Assembly (NCBI GenBank): GCA_017562135.1
Contig: QEYB01001463.1
Location: 95,532-159,531, forward strand
Length of the DNA stretch: 64,000 nucleotides
Source: Dipylidium caninum
Taxonomy: Eukaryota > Platyhelminthes > Cestoda > Cyclophyllidea > Dipylidiidae
Direction of reading: 5' to 3'
Part shown: positions 54,446 through 64,000 of the stretch, piece by piece
Numbering within the stretch: the first letter of the stretch is position 1
Layout of the letters: each line of letters begins with the position of its first letter
Made by a program: the position numbers and the translations under genes
The notes under the pieces: model-generated
Databases searched by the model: none
What the model was told of the DNA's origin: nothing
What the model saw: only the letters and a program-made list of their open reading frames with translations

Positions 54446-55457
54446 GCAAAATAAGTGTCGAGGATTAAAAAAAAAACTTAGAAAGGCACGACCCATTTAT
54501 ACACGCCGATAAACAATTTACTATGGTCAGAATAGCAAGGGACGACAATAAATTGTAAGTACAAGTGACCTTCTGTGGACCTCTTCACAATTGCCTAGTG
54601 GACTGGTATGCAGTGAAAATGAGCATGTCATAGGTTGTTCCCTTGATTTTTTTGAATGTCCCACGAACCCTACTATCGTAAGAAAGTATCCTTTGAAAGC
54701 CAAACGAGTACCTGAAGAAAGAGAATGAGGTGGGGTATTTTTACACCTCTGATTCCTATTTCCTGTGCCTCCTTCTCCATTCCTCCCCCTCCCCCTCCTC
54801 CTCCCCCCCTCCTCACCAAACAAAAATTCACTTTGCTTCAAAACCGCCACCATGCCACCGTCGTACGTTTTTAACGCTACCCGTTTTGGTTCTTAGCTCT
54901 GTGCTGCCTCACCGCTCTGTCAAATGCCCTCATCGCGGGAGACTGTTTCAGCCACAGCGTCTAAACGTCCCAACGGCGAGGTGAAAGAAACGCCTTGCAT
55001 TCGTCAAGCATCAGACTGTTAGCTACTTTTACAAGAAAGCCGTGGTGGGACTGCATGCAACGTGACAGAGGTCCGCCTTTGGTTGTCACACATCTCGTAT
55101 CATACATCGTCGTTGTGTGCAAGTGAGTCCACGTTGGATTAAAGCGCGGGGAACGGTACAGAGAGGGGGACATATTTCACGTAACAAGTCATGAGCGTGT
55201 CCACAATTGTGCCCTAGGCCCGGGACACCTTCACCAGCATGTTTTAACGGTCTTCGTGTGCCACACGAGAATCTAACAGGATCACACAGAACAAAGTTTA
55301 AATATTGAAGTGGAAAAATACGGGAGATGTCATTTCTAATGGACGCTCCACAACTTTACACCTCACTGTCCTCTGCCTCTACTCTCCTCCTACTTCTCTT
55401 TCGGCTCCTCCCCCATCCTACTACTCTACTCCTATTCCTTCCACTGCTTCTGTTTTC
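54446..55457. other. R2 spacer, no gene recognised
   Basis: Contains a strong pyrimidine tract (about 54769-54815, mostly CCT and CCC runs). Pyrimidine-rich plus-strand frames near 55305-55680 are shadows of the GT43 remnant on the other strand. Confidence 0.5.
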
Positions 55458-56453
55458 CTACCCTTCTGCATCCATTTTGCTTTTTGGCTCCAAACTCGTA
55501 GGCTTCTTGGAAGCCGAGTTTGGAGAAAGAATGAGACCCTCCTGTTTGCCAACTGTGGCATTATCGAAGAGGGCTGTGGGATTTTCCAAAATTAAGTCCA
55601 AATTAACAGCGAAGCCGGCCATGTCGATGGGGGAAAAATCAAATCGCGTAGGCTCCCAGTTGCTGCCAAAACCCCGCTAATCCTTTGACGATTATGGGGA
55701 CGCTTTGTAATGCATCCCTCCCAGTCCGACTCAGCTATTATACCCACTGGCCAGGTTGATCCTTTCTTCGTTGTTCTAATCTATTTCATTAATAGCAAAA
55801 TAGGAAGGGTAAACTAAAGTCATACCTCTTTTGTTCTCGGGTGATAAGTTGTTGTGCGTGAATGTCGAGAACACCTATGTCGCCTTGTGGGGGATGGAAG
55901 AGACTGAGCCTCTGTTCCGTAGGCGACTTTAGCGCTCATTGGTATTGAGAATATTTTGATTGAATTACACTATTCCTGCCCACATTTCTCCTCTTATTGA
56001 TGTTATCCACCATACCCTAATGTTGCAGAAGTAAGATATCATTCTACGCTAGCTCCATTGAAATACAAAAAGGCACGAATGTATTGTTATCTAGATTGAG
56101 CAATACTTACTTTCGGGTTTAGATGGAAGTGAAGGAGCATCTACTTCCCTATTGAGGGCAGTTAAATATTTATACTAAATAGACAAAAATCTTAATGTGA
56201 ATTCAATGAACTTTGTTCTACGAGGCGGTGGGTATACTCCGTGATCAAATATATCCGGGTGGTAGGTGTTGTCATCATCAGCGAAATACAACAATCCCTT
56301 TTTTTCTTCTGAATGTTGATAATTACTACGTAGCCATCGTAATGCTTCATTTACGCTGAATCCGATCCTCGAATAATCCCATCGGGTAGAGTCGTCGGTG
56401 CACTCAGGTGGGTGTAGGTGACCCCCCATTTATCCAGAAAGTGCTTCATTGCT
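55458..56453 (-). pseudogene. Degenerate GT43 beta-1,3-glucuronyltransferase-like gene
   Basis: GT43 enzymes (B3GAT family) transfer glucuronic acid in the Golgi, for example to the proteoglycan linker tetrasaccharide. One exon (56239-56453) starts after a GGGTAG acceptor: MKHFLDKWGVTYTHLSAPT in one frame, then, after a frameshift, NEALRWLRSNYQ and GLLYFADDDNTYHPDIFDHG with the family's DDD metal-binding motif, ending at a GTATAC donor. A later exon (about 55775-55458) gives KKGSTWPVGIIAESDWEG, then VPIIVKGLAGF, then WEPTRFDFSPIDMAGFAVNL, ILENPTALFDNA and LEPKSKM in three frames. At least three frame changes and a phase mismatch at the exon junction argue against function as read. Indel errors in this region may contribute. 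Confidence 0.8.
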
Positions 56454-58673
56454 CTACCCATAAGCGCAATGACAGTGAGAAGAAGAAGGAGAAGTTTGTT
56501 ATGGAGGCAATGAGCACAATAAATTATCAGCTAGAAGGTCTACACACCACTTTTTATTCCTTGCATCCTCCACTACTATCCAATGTATGTTCCTAGCCGT
56601 ATATAAACTGGTACACAGCGCGGACTAATTCAGGCTTCTGATTTGGAACGTGAGTACGTTGGGCGTAATTATAAAGATTGTGGGAAGCACTCTGTCGTCA
56701 TAAATCCAACAGTATTGCACAGAATAGGAGGATAAGGAACTGGAGATATTGTCAGCCTGTTCATTTAGGCTAACAGAGAGGCGACAACAGTTAAAAGCGC
56801 ATGTAACTACGAATATATATGTGCGTAATGTGGGTTGTGTGTGCATACGTCCTACTTACATAATAAGAAGAGATTAAAGAAGTGGTTGTCTCAGCCCGAT
56901 TGGCTGAGGAATTATTAGCTCTTCTGTGCAACGTGCCCCACATTTGCAGGGCTGACAGAAAGGCATCAAACGGGTATCCGCACTCAGCGTGCCGCGCAAC
57001 ACACCGCCCATAGCCGCCAATGTTAAAACAACGCGACAGATGTTAATCCTAAAAAATTTCATTTTTTAAGCAGGGTATTTAGAGCGTTCGAAAGGGCTGG
57101 AGAGTGGAATTTTGAGGAAAAAAAAAAAGAAAATAGTAGTGTTTGCGTCGCCACTCGCTCCCTTTCAAGGAGGCTGATGTGGAAGGTCGCTCGAGCGTGT
57201 TATAACACTTTTAATCGTGTTATTTGCGCTTATTTCACACTGATGCTCTACTCACCCTCTCGCATGCCAAAGATTTATCAGTGTCTTTTAGTATCACATA
57301 CATTGCCAAGATGGACGGCACTTACCACATGTCAGGGGACAATAACAATGCTACATACTGCCTTTTATTTGTCGAAGGCAACCTAGTGAATATTGTGTGT
57401 TTCTGGGGGGAGTGTATGTGACTGTGTTACGCTATAGCAAACGTCTCGCCGTCGCAACATTAAGAGTGTGAGTCCTAATCAATTTGAGCAAATACTTAAC
57501 CGTCTCTCATTCACTCCTTTTCTCCGCATTATCCTGCGTGATTAGTGATTACCGAGATCGCACAATGAAAATATGCGAAAGGGTAGCGGTTTAATTCTAA
57601 CCTCATCATTTTACTTCTCAGCACTCAAACTTGTCCCATTTGCAGTATACTTTTTTCGTACGGTTGAAATTAATTCCCCATGCACTTGAAGTAGCTTAAT
57701 CCCTTATGGAGAAAATATGTAAAACCATATCAATAGTTTAATTTCCTCGCTATATCTGGCGCAAAAACTGGGAGAGGCCTTTCTAAGCTCTCTCTCTCCC
57801 CACCTTTCTCTGCTTTCCAGTCCCTTTCATTGGGATGATCAGACCACGTTACGCGTGAACAGACGACGTTTACGATAATTCTTCACTACGGTCAGCGCAA
57901 CAATTTCCCTCCCAAATGCTATATTCTTTGGGGCACGTGCAGCAAAAAATTCGTCGTTTAAAAAAATGAGTGATAAAGGCGATATGGCGAGCATGGTAGC
58001 AGCCCGTACACAAACAACATACCGGTAAAATGTCTAAATATTGGTGTTTACGGTGATTTTGGAGCAGTTCCCACCAGATATGTCAACTGCAGACCTCCTC
58101 ATTGACACGTAAAGCCTAGCTACTGCCAATCCTCCGGCTTTCTCCAACCCCATCGTTTATGAATCTCTCTGGGACCAGAACTGCAATACCCAAGGAATAA
58201 CTTCGAGGACTCCCAACACTCCCAAGAACATTTATCACCACAGCCGATAGTAATGCGCCTCACAACTCTTTAAAATTGATATCATCCGCAGAGCAACTGT
58301 CGTCAACAAACTCTCCTGGTTTCAAGTCTACACAATATGTCCTCCGCAAACCATGGCTTTAGATTCATGAATGTCCATTGGTTGTGGATAGTCCTGGAAA
58401 TTTCGTAAATTTGGACGGCTGGAAGAACCCTGTTTGCGTCCAGAGGACTGACGAAAACAGGTGACAAGAGCACAAGAGTCAAAGCAAGTTTGAACGAGGA
58501 GTATTATGAATGGTTGGCGATGACGCAAGGAAATATCGCCCAGTGGCTGGGCTAAGCAAGACAGTTGCATGACATAAAAACATAAAAAATGCAGCAATGG
58601 AGGCCCCCGGGGTAAAAGAATAAATGCATAAGGCCCCCCTTTTTTTCTTTTATTTTCTGCTTGTTTAATATAG
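56454..58673. other. Central part of the R2 spacer, no gene recognised
   Basis: Upstream exons for either GT43 remnant would be expected here, but none could be assigned with confidence. An 11-A run occurs at 57118-57128. A 124-codon minus-strand frame (58328-58702) has no recognisable domain. Confidence 0.45.
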
Positions 58674-58990
58674 AATCCGAACCATGAGGAGGGGCGCCAC
58701 ATGGGCCGGTAGGCTTGGCGTTAAACACAAAAACTGGGAGAGGGGTGTATCACAGCAAAGGAAAATCCTCACAAAATAGTGGGCTTTTGGACGAACTGGG
58801 CGCAAATCGTCGATTTCCCATCAACGTGGCCTCATTTGCTGTCGATGTGGAACTCCTGCACCGCCATCCGGAAGCCGTATTCGACACTCAGGACGAGAGA
58901 GAGCTGCAGGAGAGTCGCTTCCCTTCAAAACTCGGTTTTTGAGAGCGCCTACGACTAAGAGCCCAAAGCAAGGGCTGCTCAAAGGTGAGT
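58674..58990 (+). pseudogene. Degenerate GT43 C-terminal exon
   Basis: After a TTTAATATAG acceptor the plus strand reads RTMRRGATW, PVGLA, KIVGFWTNWAQ, then NRRFPINVASFAVDVELL and HRHPEAVFDTQ, RELQESRF, and finally an EPKAR-like end in yet another frame. These blocks match in order the B3GAT C-terminus (WPVGLVGG, GKVVGFHTAW, FPIDMAGFAV, NPxAxFD, QES). The frame changes at least three times (one near 58800-58808), and a stop precedes the EPKAR block. The protein blocks differ clearly from the minus-strand remnant at 55458-56453, so this is a distinct paralogue. No DDD-containing exon was found upstream on this strand. Confidence 0.75.
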
Positions 58991-59687
58991 TTCTCGCCAC
59001 CTTGCCAGACGTAGTAGCAGCAGGGAAGTAGAGATACTATCTCCGCTCTTTACGTATTTCCACGGCGCATTCTCGTTTCCCTCCTTCAGGTACTCGTTTG
59101 GCTTTCAACGGGATGTTCCCTATAATTTAGCGTTCGTGGACCTCAAACAATCCAGAACGACCTATGACTTGCTCACTTTTGACTAACAACAGTCCCGTTA
59201 GGCGATTGTGAAGATAGCACCGGCACGAGAAGACACTCAGTTCACATTTCTTGTCAACTCTTACGCATTCCGATACTCTTTAGTCGCCTAAAGATGGGCG
59301 CAATGGATGCTGCTTTTCCAAATCACTTCAATGCTTGACACTTGTTTAATTGGTGTACATTTGTATGGATTACAGTATTCTCCAGCAATACGAAAGGAAA
59401 GTTATGGATACTGTGCTGTCGTTTTAAATTGGAAAGTACAAGCGAAGTGCGCAGGTAATGAAGAGTAAGAATGATGCCGCATAGTTGAACATGGTTTTTT
59501 GAAAAGTAAATCATTATTTTGGTCTAGTCGGCACAGTAATTTTGTTATAGACAGACAAAAGGTAATTATAAATAAGGAGAGGGCGACGAACTTCACGTCG
59601 CAGAAGGAGGGGACAATTAAGCGGATGGGGGATACTTTGTAGGAAGGTAGTCGGATGAAGCCTGGTAGTGGTGCTACATGGGTGGCA
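58991..59687. other. R2 spacer, no gene recognised
   Basis: Short stretch between the GT43 remnant and the right arm of R2; nothing recognised. Confidence 0.5.
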
Positions 59688-62600
59688 TTGTGTTAATTGG
59701 TAACTAGAAGTAATTTCTTGCTGCAGTAGTACGACAAAAAAGGCACCTTCACTTGCAATGATTCAATTTACGAATGAATGTGCAAGCCACAGGAGTACGG
59801 GTAATCGAGTGGGAGTGATGTCCCTAGTTGAGCATATCTTGTAGTAAACTCATTTCTGCCTTTGGAGCATGGGAATTTTATCATGGAGACCATACAGATT
59901 TATATAAGGTGGTTGAGAACTCATGAGTCACAAAACAGATTGAGTGATGAACGTAGTAAGAGAGGGCCGTGCTCGGTTGCAGTCTGGACTACCTCAGATG
60001 TCTCCTTGGAAGAAGATTGTGTAGGTTAAAGGCGGGGAACGGTTGATGCTAGTGCACTGTAGTAGGCACCGGTGAGGGGGGGCAGGCGAAGGCCTCGAGA
60101 ACAGGTGAGGAATGATAGTTAGAGTATGGTAGATGGTGTTGTAGTAGGTTGTGAACGAGGCATGGGGGTGGCTAATTGGTGGATGCAGTGGGGGTTGTTC
60201 ATTCGCCCTTGATTCGGAAGGGTTGTCATGGGAAAGGGTTGAACGCGCACAAAGACAGTTCTCATCAGAGTAAAAGGTGACGTGGAATCAAATGAAGAGG
60301 CCACAGATTTGTTTCTTTCATTCCGTTGCCAGATATTTGTTCATATTCCTCTCGCCTCGTCGCCATCAAGTGTTTGGTGCGAAGTGAAAGGCGCACTAAT
60401 TGGAACCACCAGGCATCGCTACGTAGCTCAGGCGCCTTTGCCTTGGTATCGCTTTCACGCAACAGTTATTACGACAGAGTTGTTTAAACTTTCTTTCTAC
60501 TTTTTCAGTGGATAGCAGGGCGTATAAAAGAAGCGCTCTGTCGAAGACTTCCAAGACACTGATGGAAGGTTTCGACAGAAGATGATTAAAGTCACCTGTT
60601 GGGCAAATATAACCGCAGACGCACTTTTTGTGCTGACTCAATTCTCTCGCGCTGCACGCGATCGCCCGATGTTAGCTTCGAGTTCCTCCTGCCAGTCCGA
60701 GGGAATTTTGTGTCCGAAGCCTTTTGCCATTGAGTGAAACAGCTGAAAAGTCACAGTAGCCCTCACCTTAACAATTCAGGATTCCTTTATTAGGCGAGTC
60801 GAATGGGCCTAATTGGCATCAGTTGGCATAGACTCCATCATTGCCGTCGAGTGATGAACGGGGCATTTGTAGTGTCGATTTTAAGCACAGCACCCCCCGA
60901 GGTTAAGTGGTGAAGCACAAGGCAAGTGTTATTTGGGAATATGAGGGAGATAAGTTTAAACCCTATCAGCTCGTAGTCTTCTCCCCTCCACTAAATGCTT
61001 CGCGGGAGTGGAAAAAAAATAAATGTTGAAAGGAAGAACTCCAACTACATATTTAATATTGAACACCGAAAATTGAACAAGCTGGCTACCTTTCTCAATT
61101 AACAATTTCGCTTCAATTGAGGGATTGGACTTGTTGTGCCCTCGTGCCACCGGCCTTAGGTTGAACTGGGATGGAAAAGGGTTTTGCCTTTCCTCGACTA
61201 TTTCTTTTCAACAATAAGAACGTCCAATCCGACCTCTGTGCCATTCAGTTGGACTGGGCAAAAAAGGGTAAACGAGGATTTCTCGTGCATTATTAAGCGA
61301 ATGACACTGTGCTGGAAGCCTTGTTTCCACGAATCGGCAGTGGGCGCAGAGAGCGATCTTGAAAACAGAAAAGGCTAGTTTTATCTCACTTGCTTGTGCT
61401 TCCTATGAGCATAACCAAAGTACAGCTACAAGGGAAAACACAGCCCTTCCTCACCAATCTATACTAACAGGAATTCTTTGCAGTTCTTTGAAAACGCACC
61501 CGAGACTTGACGCTCCTTTTTATTCACCCATGTCTTGCAATCGTTGGCAAGGATAGCCACCCCCGGGACTAAGGTAAGAATCAAAAGCAGCTCAGTCCAA
61601 TTGTGAGTAAAGCTCCTGGTGACAAGGGAAGACTTTCAAAGTCCATTTCACTTGCTTGCTGATCTGCGTTTCGAGTTCCGCACACATTAATTGTTAAAAA
61701 GTTGGCGCCTCACTTTTGGGTGATGGGGTGCCAATAGACCTGAAGCAATGAAGGGAGAAGCGGTCCTCTTCAAGTTGCCTTGGACCGTTCTGGGGACAGA
61801 GGATGGCTGTATCAGACGAAGAGTGCCTCAGAGCCCATTTCTGCGCCCAACTTTAAGGGAAAAATGTGGTTCAGTGTTTTAAAACCGCACATGTGCTGAT
61901 ATGGTACTAAGAAGGGCACAGCATGATAAAGTGAGACAATTGCCATCCGCTCACCATTTCTACTCCCTACTAATATTTTTTGGCGGTCACCTTGCCTTGG
62001 CTGCCTAGAGGGACGACAAGTACTACAAAAAACTGCCACTTTACGACTAGGCGGAGAGAAGCCTTTCTGCGAATTAAATTTCCCAACTCAACTGTTTCGA
62101 AAATGAGCAACACTAGCTTTTAACAAAATGAACTTGCTCGTAAAAACTGCCTTTCCTTAGGTGAACATTCATTGACTACACAGGGTTGCCTGCATGCCAG
62201 TTTGGTTAGTGCAAAATAGGAGAAACAATGGGATGAGAGTAAGCAGCACATAATAGAAATATGGTATGTTACGCTTAAAGTTACACTACTTTTTGTGAGA
62301 GGGCTGGCTCAGCAGCAATTAGGTCATCCGCGAAGCGCAAACTGGGTCGAAATCGTTTGAGCATAGTAATGGGATATAACGCGAAAATGGAGTTTTTCTG
62401 GCACGCATTGTAATAGACACTTTTACCGGTTATCAGGACAAGTAATGAGCACACAGCCATTATTTTTGTTGGTGACGACGACGTGAACCATACAGACGTC
62501 GTGGACACGGACGGCGCAATGAAATTGTGTTTCTTATACGTGATGTGAGGGAATAGTATGGGCAATTGGGCTTGGGGTTGAGGAGGCGACATTTAAAATC

Positions 62601-64000
62601 CCCGCACTGAACCTTTTGCAGACAGTTAGTTATAAAAACCGAAATTTGGAATTCAACTAAGTCGAATACAACGAATGGCCGAGAATCGATGATAAGAACG
62701 CCATCCTCTCGTTTTACTTATTCTCTCTTACTCTCCATCCTGCATTTATGTCCAAGTAGAAATGTTTTTAGTTACGCATACGTTCACACTTCTGCAATTC
62801 CTACACGTGCCTAATCGCGACAGTAGTTTGAAAAATTTCTGTTATTTCGTAGAGAAGGCCAAGAACGCCTACTTAGTAGGGCTTAAGGAACCAACAAGCA
62901 CTCGGTGACACTCCACACACAAAGCCGTCAGGGATTTATTTCAAGATGTAACTAGCGATGAAGGAAGCACAGTTTCACATTGTCATGATCTTTAACTACC
63001 CTGTTTGGTATGCCTGTTTTGTCATTGATTGTGTCATTCTTCAGTGAATTGTCCGGATATGTTGTGTCCTTTGTTTAACAGATCAGAGTGGAGTTAAGTT
63101 CTAGAAAATGCACTTTTCTCGATAGAATGGAGCTCCATACAGGTAAGGTGGGATCTCCCCAGTGCACCCTTGCGATATCGTTTGGCTCTCAGGTGTGGGC
63201 GAGGACAGAGAATTAATGTAGTTGTGTTTCTTAGTCGAGAGGGAGATAATTCTCTTCGTGAATTATGGTACGTTTCGAGTTTTTTTTGGTCAAACATGTA
63301 AATGAGAATGCGGACAGGCACGCGACATACGCGAATCAGGATCGCCTCGAGAGTAACTAGTTGCAGTGGAAGGGAAAATCTGTACAAAGTCATTTAAGAA
63401 TCCTTAAGGGGACTTCCTTCAGCAGTACTGCGAATCGGCATGCCGATTTGGGTAGGGGCAAGCCACAACGCGCAAACCGTTGGTTTGGGCACAGCACGAT
63501 GAGTCTTTCAATTTTCTCACAACTGGACCAAGCCTGTAGCTCGGTTCTTCAAAGCCTTGGAGAGAATTTGGGAAGCGTGTTACAGGACATAGTTCCATTG
63601 TAGGTAACTTTTCTTTCGAAACACACGCCAATTTCCCCTTGGAGTGAGATCAGTGGGTCAGACCTCGCCACCAGAATCAACTTCACGACAGATGCAGAAC
63701 GAATGAAATGAACTACCCCATGGCCATAACGCACGGTGGTTGGGCATGCAACCCAATGGGTCCAGTTGAATCAACTCAAACATGGGGCGGTTCAAGCTAT
63801 TGAGGATTTAAAAAGCACCCCAACAGGCTCAAGGGACTTCTTTACACTTCGGCCGATTTGGCACGCAAAATACAAAGCATTTCCTTCCTTGTTCACAAGG
63901 CGCGAGTCACGTGGGAGATTAAGTGGGAACCATGGATGTACGTTTCTGACGTGGGGTGCCGCAACAGCCAGAAGGTCATGTCCCATGGTGAAGGATGCTG
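59688..64000 (-). repeat. Repeat R2, right arm of large inverted repeat
   Basis: Reverse complement of 49905-54208, running off the end of the window. The inner edge TTGTGTTAATTGG near 59688 pairs with CCAATTAACACAA at about 54196-54208. Long matching stretches, such as the block near 62400-62500 against 51290-51380, are collinear throughout, with scattered one-base length differences. Confidence 0.85.

Noticed and set aside
55305..55680. Leucine-rich and serine/proline-rich plus-strand frames
   Set aside because: They arise from a CT-rich tract and from the antisense of the GT43 C-terminal exon, whose minus-strand homology is specific.
58328..58702. 124-codon minus-strand frame
   Set aside because: No homology recognised, and it overlaps the acceptor and start of the plus-strand GT43 exon.
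49905..64000. Simple missed-adapter palindromic read as the full explanation of R2
   Set aside because: Such an artefact would fold back with no spacer. Here a 5.5-kb non-palindromic spacer with two distinct GT43 paralogues lies between the arms. It remains possible that low-quality reads filled a real inverted repeat.

Overview
This window is eukaryotic and looks like part of a parasitic flatworm genome, probably a cestode. The evidence is spliced genes with GT-AG introns (one only 50 nt long), long gene-poor stretches, and clear animal orthologues. No bacterial operon, phage, CRISPR or tRNA signal was recognised. The cestode assignment is an inference from gene style and from the abundance of glycosyltransferase remnants; it is not proven by the sequence.

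Three intact protein-coding genes can be read with consistent splice sites and no frameshift: ribosomal protein eL24 (minus strand, 9127-9848, two exons), Elongin C (plus, 16565-17818, two exons) and a BTBD10/KCTD20-type BTB protein (plus, about 19362-33195, at least seven coding exons). The BTBD10 homologue is about twice the length of the vertebrate protein because of a long low-complexity N-terminus and a serine/glycine/acidic insertion inside the BTB domain.

Four degenerate glycosyltransferase genes are scattered through the flanks. Two are GT31 (beta-1,3-galactosyl/N-acetylglucosaminyltransferase type): 5150-6434 on plus and about 46588-47560 on minus. Two are GT43 (beta-1,3-glucuronyltransferase type): 55458-56453 on minus and 58674-58990 on plus. 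All four carry several frameshifts, and three also carry stop codons in the reading frame.

Two large inverted-repeat systems dominate the rest. R1 is about 2.1 kb and nearly identical between its copies; it lies once inside a BTBD10 intron (26852-29033) and once inverted downstream of the gene (33970-36091), so the last three coding exons sit between the arms. R2 is an inverted repeat with arms of at least 4.3 kb (49905-54208 and 59688-64000, both possibly continuing outward) around a 5.5-kb spacer holding the GT43 remnants. A diverged third copy lies at 40715-43690. The R2 arms differ almost only by single-base insertions and deletions, which suggests unpolished long-read sequence; the frameshifts at the right-hand end should be read with that in mind.

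I see no operon-like or defence-like system. The features most worth following up are the R1 inversion-prone arrangement around the BTBD10 3' exons, the nested inverted layout of R2 and GT43, and the quality question over the right-hand third.
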